Assembly (NCBI GenBank): GCA_023362775.1
Contig: JALMGJ010000004.1
Location: 54,601,298-54,665,297, forward strand
Direction: 5' to 3'
DNA length: 64,000 nucleotides
Source of the DNA: Charina bottae
Lineage: Eukaryota; Chordata; Lepidosauria; Squamata; Charinaidae
This document shows, in pieces, positions 1 to 64,000 of this stretch. The notes beneath the pieces are model-generated. The model saw only the letters and a program-made list of their open reading frames with translations, was not told where the DNA came from and searched no databases. The position numbers and the translations under genes were made by a program. The stretch's first letter is position 1; every line of letters starts with the position of its first letter.

Positions 1-1367
1 CTGGAGGCTTTCCATGTGGTACATAAATTTGAGAATCGATACAATCACTAATGAAGTTGGATTTCAGACGACACAGATTTTTTTGGTCACGTTTTACTAT
101 CAATGGTTTGTGGCATTCTTGAAGAACCAACTAGTTGGAGAAAGTATTCCTTCTTTATATATTTACTTTTTATAAAAACATGGCAAAATTTGTTAATGAG
201 AAACAAAAATGTACAAGCTGGTCAAGATGGTTTAAAGAATAATATAGACCATGTTAACAATAATTTAAGTAATGCCATATTTTAGTTTTATTCTTTTGAA
301 ACTCTTCTTCATAAACAGTCTTTTCCTGTGCAAGTGGTAGATGGATCATATATACTGTTTTTCCTAAGCTGGTGCCTTCAAGATGCACTGGTTTCAACTT
401 CCATAATTCTTAGTGCAAGCATTACTCATGCTGCTGAGATAATGCTTAGTAAGAGATACGAACCATGTACATCTCACCTGTGTGGTTCTCTGATGAGTCA
501 CAAACAGCGAAGCTGACACTGTATCATCTTCATACAGCTCTGCTTGTGTATTCTTATGACACGTGAAATCTGACAAACAACAATTGTATGATACAGAATA
601 GCTGTAGCTTATTTCAACTACAGAATATTGATGAGAGGAGGCCTGAAAGATCAATAGTTCCACTGGTATAAGCATTTTTATTTATTTTTACTATAGCTGT
701 TTTTTTTACTAGTTTTGACATGTCAGAAATTACAAACTTATAAACCTTGCTGGATCCAACCACAGGCCTATCTAATCCTTTCTGTTCCTATGGTGGCCAA
801 CCACCTGTCAGACAAAAAGTGATGGAAGATGATAGGTGATCCCCCATGACTTTGGCTAACATCCTTTTAAATCCATCAACTAGCCATGCTTGTATCACAA
901 CAAATTTCATAGTTTAACTGTAATTATATAACATTTCCCTTTTTCTGTATGTCTTCACTAGATGTCTCCCTAGCCACTATTTCCATACTATGTACATCTC
1001 TATCACTTTTAGTGTGTCAGCTTTTTTTTTTTTTCTGAATTAAGGAAATAGACATAGACATGGTAGCATTTCCTCATTGGAGAGTTTCTCAGCCCCTGCA
1101 ACATACTGAGATGACCTCACCAGAGAAAGATCTACACCCCCCCCCCCCGTTTATCTCAGCAGTTTAATTGTACTCAGTTGTGGAACCCACAGTGCATTGT
1201 TCAACTTGGCTTCCTGGCATTACTTCCCTTAACATTCCATTTTTCCTTGGCTGTTTTTATGTTTTTTAAAATGACTGTGGTTTTCATGCACTACCAAGTA
1301 AAACATATTTCAGTCTTGAACTATTATAATTCTTCCTGAGAGAAGTCACTTCAAATAACTGGCTAAA
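1..1367. other. 3' flank of PHKA2, no gene seen
   Basis: AT-rich DNA without a recognisable coding region. A 12-base C run lies at 1137-1148. Short open frames at 103-285 and 328-675 look like chance. Confidence 0.5.
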
Positions 1368-1844
1368 TGAATTAAGTCTGTATCATCTTAAATCCAGACA
1401 TTTCCCTGGCTCTAACAGCTGGAGGGCACAGCCTGAAGGAAAATGGAGGAAAAGTGTCCAGCTAAAGAGAAGAAAATAAGAGAAGAGCTGTATCTGAAGG
1501 CATGTGGGTGGGGGAAGGGTCACTTTCAGATCCTCAAGGATCAAATCCTGTGGATCCTGTAGTTGCTAGGTATCTAGGGACTATAGGATTTCTACGCTAC
1601 ACACCACTTGTGAAAATAAGAATTTAGACACGGATATCTGCTCTTCATCTTCTGCGATGAAGACCGCCCAAAAGAGCTAATTCATAAACATGCTAATTTA
1701 TGCAGCCTGCAAGTCGCATATTTTCTTTTGGCACTTCTATAATCCCTTCTGAAAATAATCCATTTTCAAAACTCCATTTGTGGTGTGTAGGAGCTGTTAG
1801 AGCCAGGGAAATGTCTGGATATAAGATGATGCAGACTTAATTCA
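1368..1844. repeat. Element with ~53-bp terminal inverted repeats
   Basis: The left end (1368-1420, TGAATTAAGTCTG then CCAGACATTTCCCTGGC) is repeated inverted at 1793-1844 with a few mismatches. About 370 bp lie between. No clear target duplication and no coding region; a nonautonomous DNA transposon is likely but unclassified. Confidence 0.65.
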
Positions 1845-3120
1845 TGAATCCAATACAGTTGGATTTAGAGGATGAAAATGTTTTAAATTGTTTCCTAAAA
1901 AATATAGCTTTCTACCTCCTTGTTGACACTTTATATGAAATATATTAATTTTTAAAGAAAACTTCAGTAATAGTCATACAATATGAGGAATTTGCAAAAC
2001 TTTAAATAAGAATCATGCTGAAAGACACGATTTTAAGTCCCATGTCGTGGTTTGAGGTTATACGATGCACCTCCTTGATTAACATAGCAGATTTGTAATT
2101 AAATGTCTGCAGGGTAGATATTTGAGCACTACTTTCAGTTCCATAATGAAAAAAAGGGGAAAAAAGGAATGTAATAAATAATCTCTATACTTAACACTAT
2201 GAAAAAGGAATACTGGAGGCATTAATGCCATTTGGACCCCACTGAGTTTTGACTTCAAATGCTGCAGAAACATTCTATGAAATTACTGTACGTGATGGCT
2301 ATCTAGCAGTGAGCAGAAGGAATGCTGTCAGTAGTTGATACACTTACGTAGCTATTGTTATTCAAAACAGTTATAAGATTGAGTTGTGGCTTAAAGTCCA
2401 AGTATGTACAAAATTATCTTTCCAAAGACAGCATGATGTTGCACGGCAAATTATTACAAGTAGTATTGATAAACTATGTATTTAACTTAGATCATAAAAT
2501 TATTCAATGAACTTTATTTACACAGGCTTTATAGCTGGTTTTATGGCTAGTTCTCTCCTACATTTATCTTTCATGTACTTCTTTGTAAAATATGCATGCA
2601 AATTTGAAGTAACAGTATCCAGCAGCCCACCGGACCTGATTATGCAAGCTCAAGGCCAGCAAAATTATGGCAAAGAAGCAGACTGTTCAATATTCATGCT
2701 AGTTTCTCTTCCTGGACTTGCTATGATGAATATGTGCAGCCTTTTACTATCAATAAATCAATTCATATTTATGTTGAAATCATAAATCCATGTCATCTTT
2801 CTTCTCAAAATTAATTTACCCCTCCTCCCGCAATACCCAATATGTGCTTTTAATGTAAATTGAGAATGAAATGTATTTAATTTATTTTATTTGAATTTAT
2901 TAGAATGACAGACTATAGTTTTGCACTGGCAAATTTACTGCAGCAATGGCATTCATGGTTGATTTTTACATGTGTAAGAGCAAATCATTGGCTGATGAAT
3001 CTTTCTTTATGTTTTGGGATAGATGCCAGAAACTGAAGTGAGAAATGATGGGAAAAACAAATTCCATTCATATATAGTAAAGGAAATTATAATTAGGCAT
3101 CATAAAGTAAGTACGCTATA
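1845..3120. other. Intergenic, nothing recognised
   Basis: No exon-like or repeat structure I can name. The frame at 2507-2785 has no recognisable motif. Confidence 0.45.
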
Positions 3121-3128
3121 CTGTACAT

Positions 3129-3376
3129 CAGGGGTCGCCAACCTTTTTGGCACCAGGGACTGGTTTCAAAAGATGATTTTTCTGTGGACCGGGGGGGCAG
3201 GGTTTACGGGATTTCCACGGACCGGGAGGGCAGGGTTTGTGGGCAGGAGCCAATCGCGCGCACCGGGGTGGGGTTTGCGGGCAGGAGCCAATCGCGCGGA
3301 AGGGGGCAGGGTTTGTGGGCAGGAGCCCCGCGGCCCAGTTCCTAACAGGCCACGGTTCACAGGTTGGGGACCCCTG
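3129..3376. mobile_element. hAT-type MITE with 8-bp TA-centred duplication
   Basis: The 15-bp ends CAGGGGTCGCCAACC and GGTTGGGGACCCCTG are near-perfect inverted repeats. CTGTACAT occurs at 3121-3128 and 3377-3384 as target-site duplication. The interior is GC-rich and holds about three copies of a ~40-bp unit with GGAGCCAATCGCGCG. Long frames across it are by-products of its GC content. Confidence 0.85.
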
Positions 3377-3384
3377 CTGTACAT

Positions 3385-6300
3385 AACATAGGCAAAATAA
3401 AATATATTGTGCCTTCTATTTAGGAGATGAGGCAGGGTCTGTGTGTACATTAGAGAAGGCATTTCTACAAAGAAATAATTAACATTACCATGTTTGCCAT
3501 TTTTTTCTTTCTTTATATATTATCTTTGATATAGAACCATGCTTAAACGCTCAACAGTAATGCCATCATTAAACATGATAGATTTCCCCCCTCCATTCAA
3601 CAGTTTTGGAATGTTAGGAACTCAAATATGGAACAATCTGACACTGTTGAGTTTGATAGGATGTTTTATTATAAATAATAAACAGAAGAAACACATAACA
3701 AAAAAAATGAAATCACAATTAAGCATCCAACTGTCTTTCCAGCTGTAATATTGACCCATTATTTCTATGAGTAACCATTTTTTCCAGAGATATATTTCCA
3801 ACTTTAAAGTTACTTAAACAAATACTTAAAAATATTTCAGCACATACATGTTGATACATTATTCAATACTGAATACAAATGCAAAAGCATGCCTGACCTA
3901 TTATTACAATGATTGAACATCAGATAGGACACCATTTGCTATGATGTCTATAGCATTAATTTTATGCCATTGCTACTTAGTTATAGTTACTTACTGCAAT
4001 GCTGAAATAGCAAAACAAGTATAAAAAAAGGACATATCCAAAATTAGAGGACTAAAATTCTTTGCAAGTCCTACAATAAGTTTTTGCATTCCAGACATTA
4101 GCTTCATATTTAATTTTTTTCTTTAAAAATGTCTTCTAAAATGTAGGTTAAAAGAAATGTGAATGTGTGTCAATGCTCTCTTACAGCAACCTCTGGAAAT
4201 TAATTTTATATCTACTGTATAGATATTTTGTATAGATACTTGGTTGAGCTGTATTTGGAATTCATTGTCTGATGAGAAGATATTATCTTGGCTCAAACCA
4301 AGCCAACTTTTTCCTATCCTATCAAAGAAGTAGCACAGGCAGGTCCTTCTTTGCAACCACAGCCATTTCACCTGACAAAACGAACTGGCCAATTTTAGCC
4401 AATTGATCCTGCCAACAGGCTTAAAGTGTTGGTGCAGATTTTAGATATTTTCTGTTTCAGTATGTTCCATAAGTAAGTCTACAGCTAGTCATTCCTTGTG
4501 GAACACTTTTACTTATTTTTCAATCTGTGCAGGTGTCTGACAACCTGACAAGCCAGTTGCCCAAAATAGATTAGAAATGAAAGAACTTCGACAGCATTTT
4601 AAAAACACAAACTTCATTGTAGATGGATCCTTGCTATAATGATGGTGGAATAGCTGCAGGCTCTCGAATAGCTTGAAGATAGATACAGTATATTCATCTT
4701 GAGTAATAGCTGTTATTGAGTACTTGGGCTTCACTTCTCCTAAGCATAGTTAATTTTTCAACTTACACTCCTATATTTCTGTATGAGGAAAGCAAAGCAA
4801 TTGTTTGCAACAAAATGCTGCCTTATATACTAGCAAGTACTGGATACTTTATTCCGAACACCAGGTCTGACCCTGGTTTGACGTGATGGACAACAGAGCT
4901 ATGGACAGGTGTGCATATCCGTAGCATGTATAAGAAAATGTCTTGAGCCAGCCCTGCCAAACAGTTGCAGACCAACCCTAAATTGCCAAAATGATCAAGG
5001 TCCATCTAATCTCACATTAGGCTGGTCAAGAATGTGTGCTGCCTCCAAACCCTTAACAGTACATAGGAAAACGTGTGTTTTCTTTTTCCCATTTAACTGA
5101 GGCTGTTAAAAATTATCAAGGACAATTCACAGCCTGGTCTAACTTTATGCACCACTCTCAGCAAGGTACGTCCTGGTTTGACTTTTCTATTGACCCTTTT
5201 TCCACTGGCAGATCTCCTGAATCTTGAAGGCAGCAGTGATTTGTTCCTCTCCTATCTTGTTTCGGCCAGCACATTTTTAACTAACGTAGTACCATTATTT
5301 GATGATACAGAAACCTTGACATTAATCGGTCAGTTAAACCAAACAGCAAAGATTAATAAGCCAATGGCTGAAAACAAGTATCTTCATATAAATTGTCTAA
5401 GATAAATTATTACCCTGAGATAAACAGTTACTCAAAAAGAAGTGAAATCAGGATATAGTACTGTATTAAATATCCCAATATTCTTGAAAGAGAACATAAT
5501 TATCAGAAGTGTAGCTTTCAGCTTTTAAAACTTAGAGCTACAACCGATTAAAAGGAGCAGATTGCAGGACTGCAGGAGAGAGCTGTAATTTGGCATTTAC
5601 AGTATTTCACTGTAATTTGAGCCAAAGAGATTGATTTTGCTAATATCAAGATTATCTCAAATTGAAAGGTGGGAGCACATCAAGATATGCAAATCAATTA
5701 TTATAAACATAATCAAATACTTATTCCAAACACGAACACCTTGTACTATCTCCAATTTGGACAGATATTATTTCCACTTGTTTCAACAAATATAAGCCTC
5801 TCTCATGGTAGGGAATAATAAAATGCTGCTAATTCTAGATTGGGGAATGCTCTTATATAGGAACCTAAGGTAGAACAGCTCAGCTGTAAATATTCTGTTC
5901 AATCAACACCATACAAATATTGACTGTACTCCTAAGATAGATACATTTGAAAGCACAAAACTTCATCTTAGCCTTTTGTATTACATTATCCATTAACAAA
6001 ATAACTTAAGGAACACCGTCAAGTCACGCATATATTAATTAGAATAAAGAGACACGCTCCCTTCACAAGCACTATTAAGACCTACGTATAACAGGCTTTT
6101 GTTATTAAAGTACTTTCAGTTCTTTACACAGAAAACCAGAATTTCTTCCTGCTTAGAAATACCGTATGCCTTCTTGGAGACAGTTGTTGGTTTTGGTTTA
6201 TTATATGCTGTCTGGAGTTGCAATGTTTGAGTTTGGGTGGTAATAATAAGTTGTTGTTTATGATTGTATTACGACAGAGAGACCGTCGCTCCAAGTAGCC

Positions 6301-7831
6301 ACGTTTGGCTGGCTGAGGAGTCTTCCTCCTCTCCTGCAGTTTCCTGTACCTTTTGAACAGCTGCTCAGGAGAGCCTAAGAGCTACCTGGACAGGAAGACA
6401 AGCAACATGGACAGGGCGCTGCAGGGGAAAGTGATCATTATTTCCTCTAATGAGAAACCTCCACTGGATCTCGGTGGCTTCTATGCTCACAAAAAGAGAT
6501 AGTATAGCCATACTTGTACTTAACAGGACCAATTAAGTTTTTGATCTTCTGCCACATTTTATCAGCAGTACATTCTGCCCAGTTATCGGCCCTTCAGATA
6601 GCAAAGTCCATTCCTCAGGTTTATAGGTATCAGGAAATAACACCATTCGTTTTTCTTATCTCTTTTCCAATACATCCTGAAGTAGAGATTGTTTCACTTG
6701 AGAACTTCTAGCATTTGTGGGTACAGAAACTTAACTTCTACTTATGTTGAAACATCCAAGAGAAATAAATCTACTTTGTGAATATCCAAGATGTACAAAC
6801 AGTATCCTTTCCAATAAAGAATATCCTTATATAATCATTTCTCTTATCCTCCTATGGCAGGAGTTATGATAATTCTTTTCTTTTAATAATTATTAAATAC
6901 CTTTTTTCAGTTTCTCTGGGTCATTTTATTTTTGGATTATCACACAATTAAGTTACATGGATATAATTCTACAACAAATTACAGCTGAATATACATAAAG
7001 CTGCATTCGCAAACTCCCTGTATTCTGCCTCTGGGTCCAACATCTTTTACTTGAAAACAGTGCCTGTGCGTTCAATTCAGTTGGCTTCAGCTTTGTTTAC
7101 AACTACAGCATAAATAATAAAGATAGCAAACATTTTATTCTGAATTATGAATAGCACTCTATAATGCTGCTTTCACCAACCTGCTTTAAAGTTTGGAGTG
7201 TAACTTTATTAAATGAGACACTATTTTTTTTTAAAAAAAACTAACAGAGCAGTTATTTTAACATGCTCCGTTAGTACTTTCGCTAACAGCAGTGGTCTTA
7301 CAAGTAATTTCTCATTACTAACAATGAATTGGTATGTATGAACAGCTGTAATTTAGTTCATTTGGCATTCTTCTTTGCTACTATTATATATGGAATTTTA
7401 AAAGTCCCACAATGGTGGGAAATGTACAAAGATCCAAAAAAATGACTGATCCCAATATTCTTTCCATCTAGAAGCAGGAACAGCAAACTTATTTGGCAAC
7501 AGATAACAGTTAAATAAACATCATATGTAGTAGTAATTTAGTTGCTGGGCTTTATTTTCGGTATAAAGGACCTGGCCACACTTGTAACAATAATTTCCTA
7601 CTCTAACTTTTACACCACATGCTACCTCCCAAGTGGCAAGGAATTTTCTGATGCATATTCTAAATCCTCTTACAGATACATGGAAGCCCACCTGAGGAAC
7701 AATTTAAACCAGCTTTAAGATCTCCCTCCATACAAAAAATTTAAAATGTAAAACTTCCATTGCTAGTCTTCTACCCAGTTTACAACATGTGAACAACCAA
7801 TCTGTAGAATGAGCCAAGCATTCCTAGAAAG
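3385..7831. other. 3' flank, no gene recognised
   Basis: Mostly AT-rich unique sequence. A GC-richer patch at about 6280-6510 contains a 31-codon frame starting MDRALQGKVI (6408-6503), open further upstream; I do not recognise it and frames shift nearby, so it may be a decayed pseudogene. Confidence 0.4.
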
Positions 7832-7853
7832 CTCTCTCTCTCTCTCTCTCTCT
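7832..7853. repeat. (CT)n microsatellite
   Basis: Eleven uninterrupted CT units directly next to the tail of a minus-strand SINE. Confidence 0.9.
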
Positions 7854-8039
7854 TTTGGTGCCTTTGATTCAATGTTGACTCTTGACGACTACCTGGTCAA
7901 GTCCCTGCAGTTTTCTTGGCAAGATTTTCAGAAGTAGTTTGTCGTTGCCTCCTTCCTAGGGCTGAGAGATAGTGCCTGGCCCAAGGTCACCCATTCGGGT
8001 TCGTGCCTAAGGCAGGACTAGAACGCACGGTCTCCCAGT
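7854..8039 (-). mobile_element. tRNA-derived SINE, Bov-B-like tail, head truncated
   Basis: Reverse complement matches the SINE at 13573: GTGACCTTGGGCCAGGC, TCAGCCCTAGGAAGGAGGC, CTTGCCAAGAAAACTGCAGG. It stops before the RNA polymerase III A-box region. Confidence 0.8.
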
Positions 8040-8805
8040 AAAACATTAATAACAGATACGTCTTAAAGCATCACATCTAGCTGTTCAGCCAATGATCATA
8101 TACAGGCAGATATTCTACCCATGCGTTTGCTGGCTAGAAATGCATCTTTTTCCACTGCATTATTACCTTTTAGATTTCACTGCTTCAATACTCTCAAATG
8201 AACTGTTAATGCCCATTTCCTTCTCTGTTTCTCTGTTACAGGCACTCCTCTCCATGAAATATTTCCCATTAATTTCAGCTTAGGTTCATACTAGCTTTAA
8301 TAGTGTTCCTCTTCTTCATAAATGCAGAAGGATAGGACTCGTTTTATTATGAGAAATGAAATGTTGATCACAGTTCAAATCTAATATTGCTATGCTTATA
8401 TTAAGCCAACAATGCAAAACTCAGGACCTGCAGCAGGTTTGTGTTCGTGTGTTTGTGCTAGAAAACTACTTCCCTCCCTTGAAATTAAATTTAGCCTTTT
8501 TTCCCCCTGCACCAAAAGTACAGTGATTAATTGTAGGAACCTGAGTCCAAGGTGATCCAGACAATGTTCTGCAGGAGATCTGCACAGAATTGTGCCTTTG
8601 GTCTTGCTTCCAGGCCAATGTCTTATGTCAATGGTAAAATGATGCAGGTAATGTTGAGGTAGCATGAAGAGCTATAGAACAGCCTTCCCCAGCAGTCTCC
8701 AGATGTATTGGGACTCAACTTCCAGAATTCCTAGCCATCGAGGCCTTGAGAAATTATGGTTCCAGGGGAAAAGCTTTAAGAATGGATGTTTGTATTTTGG
8801 ACAGT
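8040..8805 (-). other. PHKA2: Probable PHKA2 3' UTR
   Basis: Sequence immediately downstream of the stop. It includes an interspersed-repeat fragment at about 8675-8740 (CCAGATGTATTGGGACTCAA, squamate family also seen near 22850, 30665 and 45465). A minus-strand TTATTA-type signal near 8343 is one of several possible poly(A) regions; the true end cannot be fixed. Confidence 0.4.
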
Positions 8806-62549
<53,744 letters not shown>

Positions 62550-62877
62550 AAGGGTAGTAAGCAGGTAAGACACCAGGCTTGTCGATCGGAAGATCGCAAG
62601 TTCGGAGGTTCGAATCCCTAGCCCTGCGTGCGGAGTGAGCTCCCGCACTCGCCCCAGCTCTTGCCAACCTAGCAAATCGAAAGCATGCAAATGCAAGTAG
62701 ATGAATAGGTACCACTTCGGTGGCTAGGTAACAGTGTTCTGCGTGTGTCATGCCGGCCACATGACCGTGGAAGCGTCTTTGGACAGCGCTGGCTCTTCGG
62801 CTAACAAACGGAGATGAGCACCAGCCCCTAGAGTCGGACACGACTGCACAAATGTGCGGGGGGACCTTTACCTTTTT
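62550..62877 (+). mobile_element. tRNA-derived SINE (second family)
   Basis: B-box GGTTCGAATCC, GGTACCACTTCGGTGGCTAG and tail CTAGAGTCGGACACGACTGC ending ACCTTTACCTTT. The A-box end is altered (AGTAAGCAGGTAAGAC). Confidence 0.85.
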
Positions 62878-63362
62878 TTAATCAGTAGAATAATTCCATT
62901 AGCTGTATGACATCCGCTGGCAGAATGGATTTTTTCTCCTTTCTGATATAGCTCCCAAATGTATGTAAGAAATAGCACACCCTCACAAGCAGATGAAGAT
63001 GGCGAGCAGTTGCAGGATAACATGAGTGAAAGCTCAACCATGTGTAATAGAATGTAGCCCAGAAATATTTATACTGTCCCAGGCTTGTTTGCTTGCTTAT
63101 TTATTTATTATTGCTTTTTAATAAATAACAAAAAGAAAAAGAAAAAAGAGCAAAACACAAAGATAATAATGATGGAGATACATCATGTCAAAGAGAAGAG
63201 AAAAAAAGACATAAAAAGTGCTTTAACAAAAAAAACTTAGTATATGTCATTATAACAGTAAACAGTTAAAATTCTATAAATATATGTAATGGAATATTAT
63301 TCAAGTACATATATATTTCTAATACATTTATATGACTATCATTTTTTTTTCCTGTCCCAGGC
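62878..63362 (-). other. PHKA2: PHKA2 intron, A-rich L1-like stretch
   Basis: 63100-63240 has AAAGAAAAAGAAAAAAGAGC-type sequence resembling an L1-type 3' end read in reverse. Weak. Confidence 0.35.
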
Positions 63363-63375
63363 TTTATAATGTATT

Positions 63376-63521
63376 GTTGTTGTTTATTCGTTCAGTCGCT
63401 TCCGACTCTTCGTGACTTCATGGACCAGCCCACGCCAGAGCTTCCTGTTGGCCGTCACCAACCCCAGCTCCCCCATGGTTGAGTCTGTCACCTCCAGAAT
63501 ATCATCCATCCATCTTGCCCT
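63376..63521 (-). mobile_element. Bov-B LINE 3' end with duplication
   Basis: Reverse complement matches the end of the Bov-B at 33581 (ATGGATGGATGATATTCTGG, GAGTCGGAAGCGACTGAACG). TTTATAATGTATT flanks at 63363-63375 and 63522-63534. Confidence 0.94.
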
Positions 63522-63534
63522 TTTATAATGTATT

Positions 63535-64000
63535 ATTGTTTTTTTATTCAGTGTATTATTTGTTATTATTTATATATGATATTACATGTCTTCTGACAAA
63601 TTTCCATACTAATTATATCCGTTTTAGTTGTCTTAATGATCATGAGGACAAGTACCTCACAACTTTTCAAATCCTTCTATTCAAGGAAGAAGAAGAAAGT
63701 AAGGATTGTCTCTTTAACTTTTCTTGAGTTATATGAAAAAAAATAATATCCGAGAGAAGGAGAAATATCAAATAATAAATAAATAAAATTTTCTATGATT
63801 TCATTGTAGATTCAAAGCAGGAATAAAATTTATCTATGATAAATATACAAATTACATTCCTTTTGTGACAAACCCTTGTTTTTATTATGGTACAACAATG
63901 TCTCCTAAAGCATCTGATATTTTATCCTGTCTTGAGGGATCTGGATAGATGGAATTCAACTTTTGTTTTCCAAAAGAATTTCCCCATCCCATTTACACAG
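63535..64000. other. Right edge, PHKA2 intron
   Basis: AT-rich; no exon or classified repeat seen. Confidence 0.5.

Noticed and set aside
3023..3462. Overlapping frames of 122 and 98 codons on both strands
   Set aside because: They run through a GC-rich MITE that has its own duplication; stops are rare there for compositional reasons.

Overview
The window is nuclear vertebrate DNA, AT-rich, and almost certainly from a squamate reptile (lizard or snake). This rests on the repeat content: Bov-B (RTE) LINEs with an intact reading frame, tRNA-derived SINEs with Bov-B-like or L2-like tails, CR1 and L2 fossils, an R4/Dong-like relic, a Penelope-like element and many small hAT-type elements. I cannot name the species.

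One host gene is recognisable. It lies on the minus strand from 61779 down to 8806: PHKA2, the alpha subunit of phosphorylase kinase (liver form). I delimited 26 coding exons by hand. Splice sites follow GT/AG throughout and codon phase is continuous from exon to exon, giving 3090 coding bases (1029 codons plus stop). The 5' exons lie beyond the right edge. The last exon ends in a CLMQ prenylation box and stop at 8806-8808. One expected linker exon, between 29687 and 20724, was not found; the flanking phases (0/0) would allow an in-frame skip.

Layout: 1-8805 is the 3' flank and probable 3' UTR, with a palindromic element (1368-1844), a hAT-type MITE (3129-3376) and a SINE. 8806-20724 holds the last four exons and a nearly full-length 4.8-kb APE-type LINE (14141-18941) antisense to the gene. 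20725-29686 is a 9-kb intron full of repeats. 29687-34389 holds four exons and a 5'-truncated Bov-B copy with an open frame (31411-33581). 34390-61779 holds the other 18 exons, interleaved with MITEs, SINEs, CR1, L2 and a Penelope-like inverted dimer (60175-61260). 61780-64000 is intron with a SINE and a Bov-B 3' end.

The most unusual object is the Penelope-like insertion. Two 511-bp arms, head to head and with one mismatch, surround a 28-bp spacer, and a 12-bp target-site duplication flanks the whole. Each arm carries part of a GIY-YIG endonuclease domain and a hammerhead-ribozyme-like motif. The small DNA elements repeatedly show 8-bp duplications with a central TA, the mark of Buster-type hAT transposition.
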